A DNA stretch of 64,000 bases from Pseudomonadota bacterium. GTDB lineage: Bacteria; Pseudomonadota; Gammaproteobacteria; Burkholderiales; JAKAFK01. Both the position numbers and the translations under genes were made by a program. Below the pieces are notes generated by a model. That model was not told where the DNA came from. It ran no database searches and worked only from the letters and a program-made list of their open reading frames with translations. The stretch is taken from contig JAJYKK010000003.1 of the NCBI GenBank assembly GCA_021788645.1, positions 31,039-95,038 of the forward strand, in the 5' to 3' direction. Shown piece by piece: positions 57,919-64,000 of the stretch. Numbering within the stretch: position 1 is the first letter of the stretch; the number at the start of each line of letters is the position of its first letter.

Positions 57919-59247
57919 TCATCCCGAGGTGCCGGAGTGTGGCGGCGGTCCCCACAACCGCACGCCCCGACCGGGGGCCGCGGCTGGCTGAGCCCTATGG
58001 GGCATCATACGCCTATGCCTGTCTGCGGGGCGCGCGCCCAGGGCCTCGCGCAGCACCCCCTTGACGGCCTCGCCCGGCGCAAGGCGCGCGAGGACGGCTT
58101 GAAGCGCGCGCGCGCGCGCGGCGGGTTGCGGGTCGGCGAGCATGTCCCGGACCGCCGAACGCAGGCTGTTGGCCTGGACCTTGCCCGCGCGGAGCATGCG
58201 GCCCGCGCCTGCGGTCTCCAGCAGCGTGATGTTGAGATACTGGTCCAGGTTGCCGGGCAATCCGATGACCGGCACCCCTGCGGCCAGCGCTTGATAGGAG
58301 GTCGGGCTGCCGCCGTTGCAAATCACGAGCCGCGCGCGCGCCGCCGCCTCGGCTCCCGGGACGAAGTCGCTGACCCGCGCATTCGGGGGGATCGTCCCGG
58401 GGCGGCCTCGGCCCGCCGTCGCGGCGACCACGAATACCGGCAAGTCGCGCAGCCCCTCGAGGACGCAGCCCAGCAACGCACTCTCGCCGGAGCTGCCCAG
58501 GGTCACGTAGACGATCGGGCGGTCCTCGGGCATCTCGTCCCACCATGCGGGCCTTTGGACCGAGGGCGACCAGGGCAAGGGGCCGACGAAGCGGTGCGTG
58601 GACGGGAGCCCGGCGGTTGGCACCAATTCGGGCACGTCCGCGAACAAGGTGTAGTCCGCATCGGTATAGATGGTCCTCACGTCCCCGTCCAGCGGGGCGA
58701 GTCCGAACCACTTGCGTGCCTGATTGACCGGGCGCGCATGCAACGCGAAGGCCAGCGGCCGCGCGAGGTCGAACACCCGCTGGCCGAGCCGGGGCCCCAG
58801 CACGCGTGCAATGGGCAACTCCGGCACGGGATAATCCAGCACCGCATGGGGACTCCAGTAGGCGTTGGTGACGGTGAGGTAGGGCGTGTCCGCGAGTCTC
58901 GCGCTGATTGCGAGCGACAGCCGAAAATCGCCCACTACGGCATGCGGTCTGAATGCCCGCATGAGCGCGAGGTCCTCATGGACGTAGCGGACGATGTCGC
59001 GGGTGGAATAGATCGGCAGCCCGCGAGACAGCGCTCGCGTGAACTGGCGGCCGGAAATCGTCCCGAGGGGCTGCAGGCGGGCGGGAAGGTCGCCCAACAA
59101 CGCGTTGTAGCGCGGATCGCAGGCGAAGCACACCTCGTAATGGCGCGAATCGAGGGATCGCGCCAGCGCGGCGAGCCGGCCGACATGCGCGAGGCTCACC
59201 GCCTCCGCCATCAAGAGGATCCGGATCTTCTGCGGCCGGTGCATCAT
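57919..59247 (-). CDS. GT1-family (UGT/MGT-like) glycosyltransferase
   Basis: A 442-residue GT-B glycosyltransferase from ATG 59247, which overlaps the upstream nitroreductase stop (ATGA-type coupling); the track start is 66 codons earlier. N-terminal acceptor half begins KIRILLMAEAVSLAHVGRLAALA. The C-terminal nucleotide-sugar half has VTLGSSGESALLG and the UGT signature NGGSPTSYQALAAGVPVIGLPGNLDQYLN. These enzymes glycosylate small lipophilic acceptors. It is most plausibly part of the FeeM-nitroreductase-GT-DevCAB pathway. Confidence 0.86.
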   Translation of the reverse strand: MMHRPQKIRILLMAEAVSLAHVGRLAALARSLDSRHYEVCFACDPRYNALLGDLPARLQPLGTISGRQFTRALSRGLPIYSTRDIVRYVHEDLALMRAFRPHAVVGDFRLSLAISARLADTPYLTVTNAYWSPHAVLDYPVPELPIARVLGPRLGQRVFDLARPLAFALHARPVNQARKWFGLAPLDGDVRTIYTDADYTLFADVPELVPTAGLPSTHRFVGPLPWSPSVQRPAWWDEMPEDRPIVYVTLGSSGESALLGCVLEGLRDLPVFVVAATAGRGRPGTIPPNARVSDFVPGAEAAARARLVICNGGSPTSYQALAAGVPVIGLPGNLDQYLNITLLETAGAGRMLRAGKVQANSLRSAVRDMLADPQPAARARALQAVLARLAPGEAVKGVLREALGARPADRHRRMMPHRAQPAAAPGRGVRLWGPPPHSGTSG

Positions 59248-60608
59248 GCGCCAGATCCGGCTGATGGCGGGGTGCGCGCATGGGGGGGCGCGCGCCCCAG
59301 CATGAGGTCGGCCAGGGGCCGTCGCAGCGAGCGCCAGACGGGCACGGGCCCTGCCCCGATCCTTCCCATGAACACAGCCCGTGGCGCCGCCTGATCGCCC
59401 AGCAGCCGCCGGAGCATGCGCTCGCCGGTCTCGGCTTGCCGCCAAGCCGCCCGGACCGAAGTGAAGGCCCGCGCATGCCGCACGTAGCGGGAAAAGATCA
59501 GCGGCGTCATCTCGGGCTGGAGGCTCAGGCCCAGCCGGGTCGCCGTGAGCCAGAACCGCTGCAGCGCCCGTCCGGCCGCGACATAATCATCCACTGTCGC
59601 CGGCTCCGCCTGTGTGACCAAGGCGAAGTGGGCGGCGCAGGCCAGGCTGGGCAGCCAGTCGAGCTCTAGGCGGGGCACCCAGGTGCCGGCGAGAAATCGA
59701 TTGAAGACCCGTACCCGGCGCCAGCTGCTCATGGCGAAGCGCATCAGGCGAAGGCTCAGGAGATCGAGGCCGATGGCCCGGTCGGGCACTTTGTCGGTGC
59801 TGAAGCCGGCATTCCATTCGATGATCTCGCGGTGGACGCGATAGGCCTCGGGCGTGGTCAGGCGAATCTTGGCATTGGCGAACATCAGCCGGGCCGCCTG
59901 CAGGCGGGCGGACAGTCCTTCGATCCACAGCACGCCGTAGGCCGGTCCAAGCGAGGCTTCGAGCGCCTTCTTCTCCGCGGCGGCCAACGGGCGGGTGGCC
60001 ATCGCGCGGCGCTGGACGGCGCGCCGCGGAATGAAGGCGATGAGCGGGCTAGGAGACGCGCCGGGATCGGGCTCGAGCGCGATATCGAAGGTCGGCGTGG
60101 CGTCGGGCAGCCCGCGCCTGCGCGTGCAGGATGCGCGCAGGCGTTCCCCGCTGGCCGCAAGCCCGATCGTTTCGAGCAGGGCCCCGATGGCGAGCTGGCT
60201 CGCGTGCCCGTCCAGATCGTAGACGCAGTGATCTCGCGTATCGAAGCCGTGGACGACGATGCCTGAATCGCCCGCCATCTCGAACCGCCACGGCTGCGTG
60301 TTGTCTCCGCTCGGAGCCCAGCGGGCAAGGGCCAGGACGCGCTCGCGGCGCGTCGGCGGCGTGGCGGGATCGTCAGGCGATGGGACGGCGTCTCCGGCGA
60401 TGCGCCGCTGGAGGTGCGGCGCGCTTGAACGGGGGGCCTTCCTGGCGGCCAAGCCGCTGTCGAGATCGGGGCGGGTCGCGCCTGGCGCCGCGCGTGCCGG
60501 CCGTTCTTGAGCCAGGATCGGGTGCCCTTCGGCCGAGCCCGCGGACGCGGCGTGCAGACGCTTCATCGTAGGAAAAACGTGGGGCCGTTGGAGGGTGACG
60601 CCTGGCAT
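59244..60608 (-). CDS. Nitroreductase-family protein 2 (Acg/MoeY-like)
   Basis: A 454-residue paralogue of the protein at 49704. The signature LALARWAPSGDNTQPWRFEM lies near residue 90-110; the first 75 or so residues are low-complexity and may not be translated (an alternative ATG is at 60566). DGHASQLAIGALLETIGLAA matches the ALGAVIENI helix of the paralogue. It has an extra middle region (RLTTPEAYRVHREIIEWNAGFSTDKVPDRAIGLDLLSLRLM) and a basic C-terminus. It overlaps the glycosyltransferase start, so both are made together. The start is uncertain. Confidence 0.75.
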   Translation of the reverse strand: MPGVTLQRPHVFPTMKRLHAASAGSAEGHPILAQERPARAAPGATRPDLDSGLAARKAPRSSAPHLQRRIAGDAVPSPDDPATPPTRRERVLALARWAPSGDNTQPWRFEMAGDSGIVVHGFDTRDHCVYDLDGHASQLAIGALLETIGLAASGERLRASCTRRRGLPDATPTFDIALEPDPGASPSPLIAFIPRRAVQRRAMATRPLAAAEKKALEASLGPAYGVLWIEGLSARLQAARLMFANAKIRLTTPEAYRVHREIIEWNAGFSTDKVPDRAIGLDLLSLRLMRFAMSSWRRVRVFNRFLAGTWVPRLELDWLPSLACAAHFALVTQAEPATVDDYVAAGRALQRFWLTATRLGLSLQPEMTPLIFSRYVRHARAFTSVRAAWRQAETGERMLRRLLGDQAAPRAVFMGRIGAGPVPVWRSLRRPLADLMLGRAPPHARTPPSAGSGA

Positions 60609-60765
60609 CGGATGGCGGAGGGCCCAAGGCCGCTAGGCGGGGGATTGCTCAACCGGCTGGTGGGCAACGATACGACGCGCGAGGCGGCGCGATCTCGGCC
60701 GGAACGGGGTGCGCCGATGCCCTGCACGGGGCTGCCCGTTCACGCCCTGGGGGCCGCGCGGCGCC

Positions 60766-61578
60766 CTATCCGTAACGGGCGATCCGGGCATCGGGCGCGG
60801 GGGCTTTGTCCTGCGCGGGCGAACTGGCCTTGAGCCGTTGCGTAATGCCGACTTCGTCCTGGGCCGAGAAAAAATAGGGGTACAGCGACCGGGTCCCGGT
60901 CGCCTTCTCCATCAGTCCGCCGAACTGGGAAATCTGGGCCTGTCCCCACTGAAGGTCGACGCGCAACAGCAGGGCGGGGGCGTTGACGCGCGGGCACAGC
61001 TTTTCCAGGCCCAATTCGGCGAACCCCAGCATCCGCTTATAGAATGCCGCATGCCGAGGGTTGACCTCGATCACGAAATCGGTGCCGCCGTGAATCCGCC
61101 GGCCATAGATGAACGCGATGTGAAAGAGGCTGGCGAGCACCTGCTTCGACTTGACCTGGGGATCGACGGCCAGCCGGGTGAGCTCGCACACCCGGCGACC
61201 TTCCCGGCGCAGGGCGTCGATCTCGGGCTTGTACAGGTCGTCCACCAGAAGACCCACCGCCGAGTCGTAGCCGACCGTCAGGGTCGCGACGACGGCCTCG
61301 TCCGTGGAGGCCACCAGGGTGACCCGATTGGGCTCGCGCTCGGCCGGGTCGGTCAGGGCGTAGCCGCGCCATGCATACATTCTCTGGATGAGCAGGCTCG
61401 CCGACTCGCGCCGGTCGCGAGAATTGGCCAGACGGATCTTGAAGGTCTGCTGCTCGACGGCGATTTCTCGGGTGGCGACCGGGTCGGGCTCGATGCACAA
61501 ATCCTGCAATCGATGGGGCGATTCGAAGGAGATGATGGTCTTATCCCAGCATTCGGCCTCCACGCGCCGTTGATTCAT
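60766..61578 (-). CDS. FeeM-like N-acyl amino acid synthase (GNAT/AHL-synthase-like acyltransferase)
   Basis: A 270-residue acyltransferase. The ATG at 61578 was chosen for its GGGAGGT ribosome binding site; the track start adds 50 residues. FeeM-type features are TFKIRLANSRDRRESASLLIQRMYAWRGY, then VTLVASTDEAVVATLTVGYD, GRRVCELTRLAVDP and FVIEVNPRHAAFYKRMLGF. FeeM transfers an acyl chain from acyl-ACP to an amino acid. Related acyltransferases are often linked to PEP-CTERM/exosortase loci. It heads the minus-strand cluster, 157 bp before the nitroreductase, and is divergent from the PilZ gene. Confidence 0.82.
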   Translation of the reverse strand: MNQRRVEAECWDKTIISFESPHRLQDLCIEPDPVATREIAVEQQTFKIRLANSRDRRESASLLIQRMYAWRGYALTDPAEREPNRVTLVASTDEAVVATLTVGYDSAVGLLVDDLYKPEIDALRREGRRVCELTRLAVDPQVKSKQVLASLFHIAFIYGRRIHGGTDFVIEVNPRHAAFYKRMLGFAELGLEKLCPRVNAPALLLRVDLQWGQAQISQFGGLMEKATGTRSLYPYFFSAQDEVGITQRLKASSPAQDKAPAPDARIARYG

Positions 61579-61674
61579 GACGGGACCTCCCTCGCAGTCA
61601 GTAGAATCGTTGCTATGTCTCGGGAATACTAGCGCATCGAGATCCCCAAATTCATGAATCTTCCGTAATGCCCG

Positions 61675-61688
61675 GCGTCTCGAGACGC
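61675..61688. repeat. Perfect 14-bp palindrome in the FeeM/PilZ divergent region
   Basis: GCGTCTCGAGACGC, with a second perfect palindrome ATTCATGAAT 15 bp away (61650-61659). Candidate operators controlling the divergent acyltransferase and PilZ genes. Confidence 0.5.
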
Positions 61689-61743
61689 TATCAAGTTTGC
61701 GCGCGCGGTGCCGTAGAAGGGCTGTCAAGGTGGAGATGATGCT

Positions 61744-63845
<2,102 letters not shown>

Positions 63846-64000
63846 TTGCGATACAACCGCTTGCAAAAAATGCCCTAACGATCATGGTGGTTGCCGCCAC
63901 CCCAGGACATGAAAGAGACTACGGGGCGGAAGGTGGCGGGTAGAGGTCGTGATAGTTTTTGGCGGCTCGACCCCGCGCCTAACGTGACCCGCCGGACTGA

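Noticed and set aside
61632-61649. GG-N10-GC match (TTGGGGATCTCGATGC) upstream of the FeeM-like gene on the minus strand
   Set aside because: Only the invariant dinucleotides fit; the CA after GG and the T-rich -12 are missing, and such matches are frequent in GC-rich DNA.
63880-64000. Possible tRNA or short gene at the right edge
   Set aside because: A CTCGACCCCGC stretch loosely recalls a T arm, but no acceptor stem or anticodon arm can be folded. The only ATG frame is about 19 codons.

Overview
The window is a GC-rich (roughly two-thirds G+C by eye) chromosomal segment of a free-living gammaproteobacterium. The best evidence is the minus-strand block pilMNOPQ-aroK-aroB-dgt-(DUF4010)-gltB-gltD-hemE-priA ... 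argS-SPOR-dsbA with mrcA divergent from pilM, a gene order typical of that class. The mix of type IV pili, an XrtA/PEP-CTERM exopolysaccharide system, several c-di-GMP proteins and an alternative F-type ATPase would suit a surface-attached chemolithotroph such as an Acidiferrobacter-like organism, but the genus is a guess. I found no rRNA, tRNA, insertion sequence, prophage or CRISPR array.

Left part (1-10.9 kb, plus strand): the 3' end of glmS, an orphan ParA-type ATPase, a Cache-HAMP-PAS-GGDEF-EAL c-di-GMP enzyme bracketed by two near-identical 23-bp direct repeats, and a complete alternative F-ATPase operon of N-ATPase type (atpD-C-Q-B-E-F-A-G) whose genes mostly overlap by 4 nt. This operon lacks atpR, and its c subunit lacks the extra ion-binding carboxylate in helix 1.

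Middle (10.9-41.6 kb): housekeeping genes, almost all on the minus strand. They include an orphan NarL-type response regulator, dsbA, a SPOR protein, argS, a quinone oxidoreductase, a degenerate HD-GYP protein, priA, hemE, gltD, gltB, a DUF4010 membrane protein, dgt, aroB, aroK and pilQPONM. Then come divergent mrcA, a nucleotidyltransferase-like gene, a Kch-type potassium channel and a processive family 2 glycosyltransferase.

Right part (41.6-64 kb): an exopolysaccharide/PEP-CTERM region. An EpsB2-like priming sugar transferase is followed by the sensor/regulator pair PrsK-PrsR and the TPR lipoprotein PrsT. Next are a nitroreductase-fold protein, a ThiF/E1-like adenylyltransferase and two paralogous PEP-CTERM proteins. 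Both PEP-CTERM genes have a sigma-54 -24/-12 promoter and an upstream TGTCG-N4-WTTT element at the same spacing (about 70 bp), which points to control by PrsR. Converging on them is a minus-strand cluster: FeeM-like N-acyltransferase, second nitroreductase, GT1-type glycosyltransferase, DevC-DevA-DevB exporter and left-handed beta-helix acyltransferase. It looks like a pathway to make, glycosylate, acylate and export a lipid-type molecule, and is the best candidate here for an undescribed system. The window closes with a PilZ/YcgR-like gene, hemB and a compact structured RNA with C-rich loops ending in an intrinsic terminator.

Most long ORFs in the track that run antisense to these genes (for example the 1488-codon frame opposite gltB) are GC-bias shadows and were left out. 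Start codons were chosen from family alignments recalled from memory, Shine-Dalgarno sequences and 4-nt stop/start overlaps; several differ from the ORF track.
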